The notes below the pieces were generated by a model. That model did not search any database. It was not told the DNA's origin and worked only from the letters and a program-made list of their open reading frames with translations. From positions 1-64,000 of the forward strand of contig NZ_NWSX01000031.1 in assembly GCF_002531825.1 (NCBI RefSeq): DNA of 64,000 nt, given 5' to 3'. This DNA is from Rhizobium sp. J15. GTDB lineage: Bacteria > Pseudomonadota > Alphaproteobacteria > Rhizobiales > Rhizobiaceae. The stretch's first letter is position 1. Each line of letters opens with the position of its first letter. Both the position numbers and the translations under genes were made by a program. Shown here piece after piece: positions 10,026 through 18,734 of the stretch.

Positions 10026-10933
10026 TGATCTTCTCCCCGCCGGCCATTCTTCTCTTCGAGATGGAGAAGAAGCGCGCTGTGATCCTTCTCGCCATTGCCG
10101 TTGGCGACGAATTCGCTGAATTCGGCGTGGACTGCAGCTGTCAAAGGCAGCGTCAACGACAAGACCTTCGCCGTCTCCATGGCGGCGTTCAGGTCCTTGA
10201 GCTGGTTGGTGGAGGAACCGCCTGGCGCAAACTGCCGCTCGACCATGCGTTTGCCGTGCAGATCAAGGATACGGCTCTCTGCAAAACCGCCGCGAATGGC
10301 GTCGCGGAAAGCGGCCGGCGAGCCGCCGCCCGCCGCAATCAGCATCATCGCTTCGGCCACCGCGCCGATCGTCACCGCGACGATCTGCTGGTTTGCAAGC
10401 TTGGCAAGCTGACCCGCTCCGCTCGGGCCGACACGGGTGACGCGCCCCATCGGCGCGAAGACATCGGCAAGCGCTGCGATGACCGCCTCGTCGCCGCCGG
10501 CCATGATCGCCAGCGTACCGGCCTGCGCCCCGACGACGCCGCCGGAAACCGGCGCGTCGACGTGGTTGATGCCGCGTTCGGCAAGGCTTACCGCATGCTC
10601 GCGGGCAAAATGCGGGGCAATCGAACTCATGTCGACGACGGTGGCGCCCGGCGCCATCGCTTCGGCCGCCCCGCGCTCGAACAGCACGTTCCCCACCGCC
10701 TCGGCATTGGTCAGCATGGTGATGACGACATCGGCGCCCGAAACGGCCTCGCCGGGCGTTTCAGCCCGGACCGCACCTTCTGCCGTAAGCGGTTCGGCCT
10801 TGCCGGGATCGCGATTCCAGACCGTGAGGGAAAAACCCGCCGCGATCAGCCGGCGGGCCATCGGCGCTCCCATCAGGCCGGTGCCGAGAAAGGCAATCCG
10901 CCTGCCGTCATGATCTTTACCAGACCCTGCCAT
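10022..10933 (-). CDS. NAD(P)-dependent oxidoreductase, 3-hydroxyisobutyrate dehydrogenase family
   Basis: Beta-hydroxyacid dehydrogenase of 303 residues. It shows an N-terminal Rossmann motif GTGLMGAPMA, the substrate loop DAPVSGG, and a lysine in the AGQLAKLANQ segment at the family's catalytic-lysine position. Family members reduce or oxidise 3-hydroxyisobutyrate, tartronate semialdehyde or related beta-hydroxyacids. It is the first gene of a two-gene operon with the dehydratase (four-base overlap), so its substrate is probably linked to sugar-acid breakdown. The ATG has GGGAGGA five bases upstream. The 250 bp before it carry the promoter and, further out, the terminator of the RND operon. 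Confidence 0.88.
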   Translation of the reverse strand: MAGSGKDHDGRRIAFLGTGLMGAPMARRLIAAGFSLTVWNRDPGKAEPLTAEGAVRAETPGEAVSGADVVITMLTNAEAVGNVLFERGAAEAMAPGATVVDMSSIAPHFAREHAVSLAERGINHVDAPVSGGVVGAQAGTLAIMAGGDEAVIAALADVFAPMGRVTRVGPSGAGQLAKLANQQIVAVTIGAVAEAMMLIAAGGGSPAAFRDAIRGGFAESRILDLHGKRMVERQFAPGGSSTNQLKDLNAAMETAKVLSLTLPLTAAVHAEFSEFVANGNGEKDHSALLLHLEEKNGRRGEDQ

Positions 10934-11127
10934 TCAGTCCTCCCAACTGCTGTCCGTCTTTGATAGTCCGCTCGCCCATCGTTGCAAACCGTTTTGATGG
11001 ACGTAACGCATTTTTATCGGGCGCCTTGCCTGCGGATGGCTTCAGGCCTGATCGGCGTAAGCTCATCCGCATCCAAATCAAGGAAATAGAGCACGGCGTC
11101 ATCTGAACGATGCTTCAGAAAACGATA

Positions 11128-11153
11128 CGGGCGAGAACCGAAGTCCCCGCCCG
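11128..11153 (-). terminator. Intrinsic terminator of the first RND operon
   Basis: Read leftward, an 11-bp stem (some G-U pairs) closes on a C(UUCG)G tetraloop and is followed by TATCGTTTTC. It lies about 30 bp beyond the stop of the RND gene. Confidence 0.7.
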
Positions 11154-11183
11154 ATTTACTCGACAAAGGAAGGTTGAATTTCG

Positions 11184-14100
11184 TTATTCCGCCGCGAGCC
11201 GGATGACCTCGGCCTCTTCCTCCTTGTGTTCGTCCGGCTTGTGCTGGACGAGCGGGCGGTTGCCCGTCATCCGCCGCAGCAGCACGTAGAACACCGGCGT
11301 CATGAAGATGCCGAAGAGGGTCACGCCGATCATGCCGGAGAAAACAGCCACACCCATGGCCGCACGCATTTCCGCGCCGGCGCCGGTGGAGACGACGAGC
11401 GGCACGACGCCCATGATGAAGGCCATGGAGGTCATGAGGATCGGGCGAAGACGCAGGCGGCTGGCTTCGACCGCGGCCTCCCGCGGCGTTCTGCCTTCGA
11501 ACTCCAGCTCGCGGGCGAACTCCACGATGAGGATCGCGTTCTTCGCCGATAGGCCGACAAGGACGACCAGGCCGATCTGGGTGAAGATGTTGTTGTCTCC
11601 ACCGGTGAGCCAGACGCCCGTCAGCGCAGCGAGCACGCCCATCGGCACGATCATGATGATCGCGAGCGGCAGCGTCAGGCTCTCATACTGGGCGGCAAGC
11701 ACCAGGAAGACGAGCAGCAGCGCCAGCGGGAAGACGACGACACTCGAATTGCCGGCGAGGATCTGCTGATAGGTCAGATCCGTCCATTCGAAGTCGATGC
11801 CGGCAGGCAGGGTCTCGCGAAGGATCTTCTCGATTGCCGCCTGCGCCTGACCGGACGAGAAGCCCGGCGCCGGACCGCCGTTGATATCGGCGGCGAGGAA
11901 GCCGTTGTAACGGTTGGCGCGCTCCGGACCGGTGCTCGGCTCCACCTTCAGCAGCGCCGAAAGCGGGATCATCTCGCCCGATGCCGAACGCACCTTCAAC
12001 TGGCCGATATCTTCCGGCTGGGCGCGGAATTTCGCATCGGCCTGCACCCGGACGCTGTAGGTGCGGCCGAAGGCGTTGAAGTCGTTCACATAGAGCGAAC
12101 CGAGATAGATCTGCAGCGTCTGGAAGACGTCGGTGACGGAAACCCCAAGCTGCTCGGCCTTGGCGCGGTCGAGATCCGCATAGAGCTGCGGCACGTTGAT
12201 CTGGAAGCTGGAGAACAGGCCGGCCAGCTCAGGCGTCTGGTAGGCCTTGGCGAGCACCGCCTTGGTCGCCTCGTCGAGCGCCTGGTTGCCGAGACCCGCA
12301 CGATCCTCGATCTGCAGCTTGAAACCGCCCGTCGTGCCGAGACCGTTGACCGGCGGCGGCGGGAACATGGCGATGAAGGCATCCTGGATGGCGCCGAATT
12401 TCTGGTTCAGCGCCATGGCGATGGCCCCGCCCGACAGATCAGGCGTCTTCCGCTCCTCGAAGTCCTTCAGCGTCACGAAGACGATGCCGGCATTCGAGGA
12501 ATTGGTGAAGCCGTTGATCGACAGGCCCGGGAAGGCGATCGCATTGGCGACTCCCGGCTGGGCGAGCGCGATATCGGTCATCCGTTTGATGACGTCTTCC
12601 GTGCGGTCGAGGCTTGCGGCATCCGGCAGCTGAGCGAAACCGATCAGATACTGCTTGTCCTGCGACGGCACGAAGCCGCCCGGGACGGTGGTGAACATGC
12701 TGTAGGTCGCGCCGACCAGCGCCAGATAGACCACCATGACGATGCTCTTGCGCGACACCAACCCGCCCACGCCCTTGCCGTAGGCATTCGAACCGGCGCC
12801 GAAGACACGGTTGAAGCCGCGGAAGAACCAGCCGAAGATCGCGTCCATGAACCGAGTCAGCCAGTCCTTCGGCGCATGATGACCCTTCAGGAGAAGGGCT
12901 GCGAGCGCCGGCGACAGGGTGAGCGAGTTGAAGGCCGAGATGACGGTGGAGATCGCGATCGTCAGCGCGAACTGGCGATAGAACTGACCCGACAGTCCGG
13001 AGATGAAGGCGAGCGGCACGAAGACCGCGACGAGCACCAGCGCGATCGCGATGATCGGGCCGGAGACTTCCTTCATCGCCTTGTAGGTGGCGGCTCGTGG
13101 CGACAGGCCCTGTTCGATATTGCGTTCGACGTTTTCGACGACCACGATCGCGTCGTCGACGACGATACCGATCGCAAGCACCAGGCCGAACAGGCTGAGC
13201 GCGTTGATCGAGAAGCCGAGGACATACATGACCGCGAAGGTGCCGATGATCGAGACCGGGACCGCGATCAGCGGAATGATCGAGGCGCGCCATGTCTGCA
13301 GGAACAAGATGACGACGAGGACGACGAGGGCGACAGCTTCGAGCAGCGTGTCGATGACCTTCTCGATCGAAGAGCGCACGAATTTCGTCGTATCGTAAAC
13401 GATCTCGTATTTCACGCCTTCGGGCATGGCCAGCTGCAGCTGATCCATGGTCGCACGCACATTGTCGGCGATCTCGATGGCGTTCGAACCGGGCGCCTGG
13501 AGCACGGCGACGGCGACCGCCGGCTTGCCGTCGAGCAGCGAGCGCAGCGTGTAGTCGGCGGCGCCGAGCTCGATGCGGGCGACGTCGCGAAGGCGGGTGA
13601 TTTCGCCATTGGCGCCCGTCTTGACGATGATGTTGCCGAACTCCTCGGGCGTGCGCAGGCGGCCCTGGGCATTGACGTTGAGCTGCAGATCGACGCCCGG
13701 CTGGCTCGGCGACGCGCCGATGATGCCGGCCGCCGCCTGGACGTTCTGCGAGCTGATCGCATTGCTGATATCGCTTGCAGCAAGATCGTGCTCGGCGGCC
13801 TTCTGCGGATCGATCCAGACGCGCATCGAATAATCGCCGGCGCCGAAGACCTGCACCTGGCCGACGCCGGCGATGCGGGCGAGCCGATCCTTGACGTTCA
13901 GCGTCGCGTAGTTGCGCAGATAGGTGATGTCGTGGCTGTTCCCGTCGGAGACGAGGTTGACGACCATAATGAAGTCGGGCGAGCTCTTGACCGTCGTAAT
14001 GCCGAGTGCGCGCACTTCCGCCGGCAGGCGCGGTTCGGCCTGGCTGACGCGGTTCTGCACCAGCTGCTGCGCCTTGTCGGGGTCGGTGCCGAGCTTGAAG

Positions 14101-14384
14101 GTGACGGTGACGGTGAGCACGCCGTCCGACGTCGCCTGGCTGGACATGTAGAGCATGCCCTCGACGCCGTTGATCTGCTCTTCGAGCGGCGTGGCCACGG
14201 TTTCGGCGATGACGCTCGGGTTGGCGCCGGGATAGGTGGCGCGCACGACGACCGACGGCGGCACGACTTCGGGATATTCGGAAATCGGCAGCGCGCGCAG
14301 GCCGATCAGGCCGGCAACCACGATGAGGACCGAAAGAACGCCGGCAAAGACCGGCCGGTCGACAAAGAATCTGGAGATGTTCAT
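11184..14384 (-). CDS. RND multidrug efflux transporter (HAE1, MexF-like)
   Basis: Inner-membrane proton-driven pump of the AcrB/MexF class, 1066 residues (normal length). It begins with MNISRFFVDRPVFA, a typical HAE1 start. It carries the proton-relay Asp pair in TM4 (GIVVDDAIVVVENVERN), two large periplasmic loops, and twelve expected membrane spans. The LPISEYPEVVPPSV segment resembles MexF and OqxB more than AcrB. It follows its membrane-fusion partner by 123 bp. No outer-membrane factor gene is adjacent, so it probably shares a TolC-type channel encoded elsewhere. The divergent LysR gene at 16726 is the likely regulator. Confidence 0.93.
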   Translation of the reverse strand: MNISRFFVDRPVFAGVLSVLIVVAGLIGLRALPISEYPEVVPPSVVVRATYPGANPSVIAETVATPLEEQINGVEGMLYMSSQATSDGVLTVTVTFKLGTDPDKAQQLVQNRVSQAEPRLPAEVRALGITTVKSSPDFIMVVNLVSDGNSHDITYLRNYATLNVKDRLARIAGVGQVQVFGAGDYSMRVWIDPQKAAEHDLAASDISNAISSQNVQAAAGIIGASPSQPGVDLQLNVNAQGRLRTPEEFGNIIVKTGANGEITRLRDVARIELGAADYTLRSLLDGKPAVAVAVLQAPGSNAIEIADNVRATMDQLQLAMPEGVKYEIVYDTTKFVRSSIEKVIDTLLEAVALVVLVVILFLQTWRASIIPLIAVPVSIIGTFAVMYVLGFSINALSLFGLVLAIGIVVDDAIVVVENVERNIEQGLSPRAATYKAMKEVSGPIIAIALVLVAVFVPLAFISGLSGQFYRQFALTIAISTVISAFNSLTLSPALAALLLKGHHAPKDWLTRFMDAIFGWFFRGFNRVFGAGSNAYGKGVGGLVSRKSIVMVVYLALVGATYSMFTTVPGGFVPSQDKQYLIGFAQLPDAASLDRTEDVIKRMTDIALAQPGVANAIAFPGLSINGFTNSSNAGIVFVTLKDFEERKTPDLSGGAIAMALNQKFGAIQDAFIAMFPPPPVNGLGTTGGFKLQIEDRAGLGNQALDEATKAVLAKAYQTPELAGLFSSFQINVPQLYADLDRAKAEQLGVSVTDVFQTLQIYLGSLYVNDFNAFGRTYSVRVQADAKFRAQPEDIGQLKVRSASGEMIPLSALLKVEPSTGPERANRYNGFLAADINGGPAPGFSSGQAQAAIEKILRETLPAGIDFEWTDLTYQQILAGNSSVVVFPLALLLVFLVLAAQYESLTLPLAIIMIVPMGVLAALTGVWLTGGDNNIFTQIGLVVLVGLSAKNAILIVEFARELEFEGRTPREAAVEASRLRLRPILMTSMAFIMGVVPLVVSTGAGAEMRAAMGVAVFSGMIGVTLFGIFMTPVFYVLLRRMTGNRPLVQHKPDEHKEEEAEVIRLAAE

Positions 14385-14507
14385 ATCAAAGCCCTCTCCG
14401 GGGTGAACATGGATGCAAAGTCCCTCGCCGGCGGTTTGGAAGCCCGCCGGTAGGTCGTATTATTTCGGATATAGCCCTCTCCCTGATGGAAGAGGGCATT
14501 CAGGCCG
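14385..14507 (-). other. Hairpin-bearing spacer between fusion-protein and pump genes
   Basis: The spacer holds two inverted repeats: CCGGCGG/CCGCCGG and GCCCTCT/AGAGGGC. No long U-tract follows, so they may tune the ratio of the two subunits instead of ending transcription. Confidence 0.4.
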
Positions 14508-15698
14508 TTACTGCGCGGTCGCGACCTTCTCTTCCATCTGCGGGATGACGACGGCGCCCGGACGAATGCGCTGCAGGCCGTTGACGACGATCTTCTCGCC
14601 GGCGGTCAGGCCGCTTTCGACCACCCGCTGGCCGTCCGACAGCATGCCGAGCTGGACCTGGCGGTAGGCGACCTTGTTCTCGCCATCGACGACGAAGACG
14701 AACTTCTTGTCCTGGTCCGTGCCGACGGCGCGATCGCTGATGACGATCTTGTTCTCGGCCTTCGGCTGGCCCATGCGCACGCGCACGAACTGGCCGGGGA
14801 TGAGGCGCCCGCCCGGATTGTCGAAGACGGCGCGCACGCTGATGGTGCCGCTCGATGCATCGACTTCGTTGTCGATCAGCTGCAGCTTGCCCTTGATGGG
14901 GGTGCCATCGTCGGCGAGCGTGCCGACCTCGACGGGGATCTGCTCGACAGGAGGCAGAGCGCTGTCGGTCTGCGGCAGCTGGGCAAGCGCGCGCGTCACC
15001 ATCTCTTCGCTGGCGTTGAAGCTCGCATAGATCGGATCGACCGAAACGAGCGTCGTCAGCGCAGGTGATGCCGAACCGGCCGCAACCAGGTTGCCCGTCG
15101 TCACCTCGATCTTGCCGATGCGGCCCGAGACCGGCGCGCGCACCTGCGTATAATCGAGATTGAGCTGGGCCGACTGCAATGCGGCCTGCGCCGAACGCAG
15201 CCCGGCCTGAGCCTCGGCCAGCGCGCTCTGGCGCTGATCGAGATCGCTCTGGGAAATGGTGCGGTTGTCGGAAAGCCTGCGGCCGCGGTCGAGCTCGGTC
15301 TGCGCCAGGCTGACCTTGGCTTCGGCCGAAGCGACTTGACCTTGGGCCTGCGCCACACTCGCCTGATAGGGAGCAGGGTCGATGGTGAAGAGCAGGTCGC
15401 CCTGCTTCACCAGCGCGCCCTCGCGGAAAGCCACCGAGAGGATCGCGCCTTCGACACGGGGGCGAACCTGGACACGATCGACCGCTTCGAGGCGGCCGGA
15501 GAAGCTCTCCCAAGCCGTCACGTCGCGCGCCGCGACGACGGCAACCGTCACCGGCACGGCGGGGGGCTGCGCCGGCTCGGACGCTGCCGTAGCGGTCCTG
15601 CTCATCGGCAGTTCGAAAAACAATGCAGCGCCCGAAACCGACGCAACAAGGCCTATGCCGGCGCCCACCAGGGCCCAGCGCTTACTTCTGGACGTCAT
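14508..15698 (-). CDS. RND efflux membrane-fusion protein (MexE-like)
   Basis: Periplasmic adaptor of 396 residues joining the RND pump to an outer-membrane channel. Residues 1-40 are a signal/anchor segment with a hydrophobic span at about 10-28 and no clear lipobox. A lipoyl half-motif (VRPRVEGAI) and its partner (VRAPVSGRIGK) flank a coiled-coil hairpin rich in Ala, Gln and Leu at about 100-170. Beta-barrel and membrane-proximal domains follow. It is preceded by the odd alpha/beta hydrolase 46 bp upstream and followed by the RND gene, implying a three-gene operon. Confidence 0.92.
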   Translation of the reverse strand: MTSRSKRWALVGAGIGLVASVSGAALFFELPMSRTATAASEPAQPPAVPVTVAVVAARDVTAWESFSGRLEAVDRVQVRPRVEGAILSVAFREGALVKQGDLLFTIDPAPYQASVAQAQGQVASAEAKVSLAQTELDRGRRLSDNRTISQSDLDQRQSALAEAQAGLRSAQAALQSAQLNLDYTQVRAPVSGRIGKIEVTTGNLVAAGSASPALTTLVSVDPIYASFNASEEMVTRALAQLPQTDSALPPVEQIPVEVGTLADDGTPIKGKLQLIDNEVDASSGTISVRAVFDNPGGRLIPGQFVRVRMGQPKAENKIVISDRAVGTDQDKKFVFVVDGENKVAYRQVQLGMLSDGQRVVESGLTAGEKIVVNGLQRIRPGAVVIPQMEEKVATAQ

Positions 15699-15744
15699 CA
15701 GTGCTCTCCTTGCGGCCCCAGGCCGCCGAAATATCAGATCTTCT

Positions 15745-16560
15745 TCAATGCAATTGCGGTTGGACGCTCACGTCCTGAAGGAAGCTTCCGAAATGACGGC
15801 TGACGTGTTCCTGCCAGTCCGGCGCTTCCCCGGATTTCCCACCATAAATCGAGGGCCAGCCCGTCCCGGCGGGAAGGACATGCTGGCGCACACCGACGCC
15901 GGCCTTTTTCAGGCGGGCACCGTAACCAAGTGTTTCGTCGTGCAGAGGATCGTCCTCCGCGGTGAAGATCAGCGCCGGCGCGACGCCGGAAAGACGCGAA
16001 CAGAGGCAGGGCGCCGCATAGGGATGGCAGCCGCCGCCGCTCAAGTAATGGCTCCAGCCCTCCGTCCAGCGCTGGCGCATGCCGACCGCTTCGGCCTTGC
16101 GGATCGACGACGTGCCCATGAAGGGATCGAGCAGCGGCGAAATCAGCACCTGGCCGTCGAGCGCATCCGGCATCTGGTCGCGCGCCTTGAGCGCCACGCC
16201 GGCTGCGACATTGCCGCCCGCCTCTTCGCCGGCGACGAAAAGCAGCGACTTGCGGTCGCCGAGACCGGCGGCGCGCTTGTTGGCGAGGTAGGTGAAAACG
16301 GAGAAGGAAACTTCCAGCGCCTTCGGAAACAGGTTGCCGGACAGGCTGCTGTAATCGACGGCGGCGACAATGGCGCCTGATTTGGCGAGGCTCATCGCCA
16401 CCGGCCGATCGACATTCGTCTCGCTGTCGAGAAAGGCGCCGCCATGCAGGTAAAGCACGATCGGCGGACCCTTGCCGTAATCGGCGCCCTGGTAGACACG
16501 CGCGGACACGGGGCCGATGGCCACCTTATCCAGCATCATATCTTTCCATTCCACCGTCAT
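15745..16560 (-). CDS. Alpha/beta-hydrolase-fold protein lacking the catalytic serine
   Basis: HSL/acetyl-esterase-like protein of 271 residues heading the RND operon. The oxyanion motif is present (YLHGGAF). The nucleophile elbow, normally G-D-S-A-G-G, reads GEEAGGN here, with the codons gaa gag, so Ser is replaced by Glu. The acid region (AEDDPLHDE) is kept. The region where a catalytic His is normally found reads PAGTGWPSIYG, with no His. I infer a non-hydrolytic binding or regulatory role. I choose ATG 16560 because GAAGAAGAGA lies upstream; an ATG 21 codons earlier overlaps the promoter region. It is divergent from the LysR gene. Confidence 0.82.
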   Translation of the reverse strand: MTVEWKDMMLDKVAIGPVSARVYQGADYGKGPPIVLYLHGGAFLDSETNVDRPVAMSLAKSGAIVAAVDYSSLSGNLFPKALEVSFSVFTYLANKRAAGLGDRKSLLFVAGEEAGGNVAAGVALKARDQMPDALDGQVLISPLLDPFMGTSSIRKAEAVGMRQRWTEGWSHYLSGGGCHPYAAPCLCSRLSGVAPALIFTAEDDPLHDETLGYGARLKKAGVGVRQHVLPAGTGWPSIYGGKSGEAPDWQEHVSRHFGSFLQDVSVQPQLH

Positions 16561-16634
16561 CGGTTCGGTCTCTTCTTCGGCCAGCCACAAGCGGACAACG
16601 CCTGCCGCTTGCATTTTGCACAAAAAAGATATTG

Positions 16635-16654
16635 TTATTCAGAACAGGGAATAA
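16635..16654. promoter_or_regulatory. Candidate LysR operator
   Basis: Inverted repeat TTATTC-N8-GAATAA in the 165-bp divergent spacer between the hydrolase-RND operon and the LysR gene. It has the size and symmetry of a LysR recognition site. Inference only. Confidence 0.4.
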
Positions 16655-16725
16655 GAAGCGATATCGCGATTACACTGTTCCAATTCTCGAATAATGGTGC
16701 AACGCAAACTGCGGACTCGAAACCG

Positions 16726-17637
16726 ATGGACCAGCTTTCGGCAATGCGCGTCTTCATCCGCGTGGTGGAGACGGGCAATTTCACCCGCGCCGCCGACATG
16801 CTCGCCATGCCCAAGGCGACGGTAACCAATCTCATCCAGGGCCTGGAAGCGCATCTGCGCACCAAGCTTCTGAACCGCACCACCCGCCGGGTCATGGTGA
16901 CCACGGACGGCGCCCTTTATTACGAACGCGCCGCCCAGATCATCTCCGAACTGGAGGAACTCGACGGCAGCCTGTCCAACTCGCAGAGCCTGCCGAGCGG
17001 ACGGCTGCGCGTCGAAATGAGCGGCGCCTTCGCCGATGAGGTCATCGTTCCGGCTCTGTGCGATTTCTATCAGCGCTACCCCGACATCCGCCTGGATCTC
17101 GGCGTCAGCGACCGCACGGTCGATTATCTCGCGGAAAACGTCGACTGCGCGTTGCGGGCCGGCACGCCGACCGATCAATCGCTGATCGCGCGGCGTGTTT
17201 CGGAGATGGAACTGATCACCTGCGCCGCCCCGCTCTACATCCAGAAGTTCGGCATGCCCGAGCGGCCGGAGGATCTGGAGGCGACACACTATTCCGTCAA
17301 TTATTTCCGCGCCCAGAACAACCGGACGCTGCCTTTCGAATTCCGCAAGGGCAACGAAATGGTCGAGATCACACCGCGCTACATCGCTTCGGTCAACGAC
17401 AGCCGCACCTATCTGACCGCGGCGCTGGCGGGGCTTGGCGTTGCCCAGATACCAAGCTTCATGGCGCGCGCGCCGATGGCGCGAGGCGAACTGCTGCGCG
17501 TGTTGCCGGAGTGGCGCCGCGATGCGATCCCACTCTACGTGGTCTATCCACCGAACCGCCACCTCAGCAACAAGGTCCGCGTCTTCGTCGACTGGCTGGT
17601 GAAGCTCCTGACCGAGGCGCGGCTGAACGACCTCTGA
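16726..17637 (+). CDS. LysR-family transcriptional regulator of the RND operon (probable)
   Basis: 303-residue regulator. The N-terminal winged helix-turn-helix spans about 1-60 (AMRVFIRVVETGNFTRAA, recognition segment KATVTNLIQGLE). The effector-binding periplasmic-type domain covers about 90-295. The ATG at 16726 begins MDQLSAMRVF, the standard LysR start; an upstream in-frame extension to 16444 runs through the divergent promoter and is rejected. It faces away from the hydrolase/MFP/RND operon, the classic LysR arrangement, so it probably controls that operon and itself. Confidence 0.92.
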   Translation: MDQLSAMRVFIRVVETGNFTRAADMLAMPKATVTNLIQGLEAHLRTKLLNRTTRRVMVTTDGALYYERAAQIISELEELDGSLSNSQSLPSGRLRVEMSGAFADEVIVPALCDFYQRYPDIRLDLGVSDRTVDYLAENVDCALRAGTPTDQSLIARRVSEMELITCAAPLYIQKFGMPERPEDLEATHYSVNYFRAQNNRTLPFEFRKGNEMVEITPRYIASVNDSRTYLTAALAGLGVAQIPSFMARAPMARGELLRVLPEWRRDAIPLYVVYPPNRHLSNKVRVFVDWLVKLLTEARLNDL

Positions 17638-17651
17638 GCGTAAAAGCCGAA

Positions 17652-17738
17652 ACAGGTACGGCCCGGAAGGCAGGGGACACCTTCGACGGGCCGCAATTCT
17701 TGAACATCGTGCCTGTCGCACCGTAGGGAGGGTGCGGC
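17652..17738. terminator. Two hairpins between convergent genes
   Basis: Between the LysR stop and the SDR stop lie two strong inverted repeats: CGGCCCG...CGGGCCG (about 17659-17695) and GCCTGTCGCACC...GGTGCGGCAGGC (about 17711-17740). Neither has a long U-run; likely transcript ends for the convergent pair. Confidence 0.4.
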
Positions 17739-17872
17739 AGGCGCTGGAGGTTCGCAAGAGAGCGGAAGGGACTCCACTCTTTCGCGATAAATGAGTTATA
17801 GGCACTCTCCGAAAGATTGTAAGAGGCAAAGCCGCAGGCTTCGTTCACATAATTGCGATGACGATGCCTTCG

Positions 17873-18616
17873 TCAGATCATGCCGCCATTGGCGCGCAGC
17901 GTCTGGCCGTTGATCCAGCCGCCATCCGGACCGGCGAGGAAGGCCACCGCAGCCGCGATGTCCTCGGGTGTGCCGAGGCGCTCCAGCGGGTTCATCCTGG
18001 CCATGCGGGCGATGAGGTCCTCCGACTTGCCGTTGAGGAAAAGCTCGGTGGCGACAGGACCGGGCGCGACGGCATTGACGGTGATGTTGCGGCCGCGCAT
18101 CTCCTTGGCCATGATCGCCGTCAGCGTTTCGACGGCCGCCTTGGTGGCGGCGTAGATCCCGTAGGTTTCGAGCTTCAGCCCGACGACCGAGGTCGAGAAA
18201 TTGATGATCCGGCCGCCGTCGCGCAGGCGCTTCGCCGCTTCCCGCAGCGTATTGAAGGTGCCCTTCAGGTTGACGCCGATCTGGCGGTCGAAGCTTTCGT
18301 CGTTAGCCTCGGCAAGCGGGGAGAGCATCATGATGCCGGCATTGTTGACGAGCACATCGACGCCGCCGAAAGCGGCTTCCGCAGCATCGAACATGCGGCG
18401 GACGGCTTGCGCCTCGGTGACATCGGCCTTCGCCGTCAGCGCCTGGCCGCCGGCCAGCTCGATCTCCCGAGCCAGTTCCTCGGCCGGCGCGGCGTTGCCG
18501 GAATAGTTGATGACGACGGTGAAACCCTCCCTGGCAAGACGTCTGGCGACTTCAGCACCGATGCCGCGGGATGCGCCGGTGACCAGTGCGACCTTGCTGT
18601 TTGCGTTGAAAGCCAT
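17873..18616 (-). CDS. SDR-family oxidoreductase
   Basis: Classical short-chain dehydrogenase, 247 residues. It has the cofactor motif TGASRGIG, NNAGI, a Ser in NFSTS, and the catalytic Y-x-x-x-K in YAATK. The second strand ends in NYSGN, without the acidic residue of strict NAD-users, so NADP(H) is more likely. The start at 18616 has AAGGAG in place; a 31-codon upstream extension is rejected. It is divergent from a LysR gene across 118 bp and is probably its target. Substrate unknown. Confidence 0.88.
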   Translation of the reverse strand: MAFNANSKVALVTGASRGIGAEVARRLAREGFTVVINYSGNAAPAEELAREIELAGGQALTAKADVTEAQAVRRMFDAAEAAFGGVDVLVNNAGIMMLSPLAEANDESFDRQIGVNLKGTFNTLREAAKRLRDGGRIINFSTSVVGLKLETYGIYAATKAAVETLTAIMAKEMRGRNITVNAVAPGPVATELFLNGKSEDLIARMARMNPLERLGTPEDIAAAVAFLAGPDGGWINGQTLRANGGMI

Positions 18617-18734
18617 GGTTGTTCTCCTTCTTAGCGCCGCAGCGCGTTTTCGATGAGGAGAAGATGCGCCTTTTCTTGGCGCGGATAATCTGGCATTCTT
18701 CGGCATCACTATCCGGGAATAGCGAACAAATTAC

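Noticed and set aside
12876..14453. 525-residue frame antisense to the first RND gene
   Set aside because: Charged Asp/Arg/Glu/His-rich shadow sequence; the RND protein on the other strand is certain.
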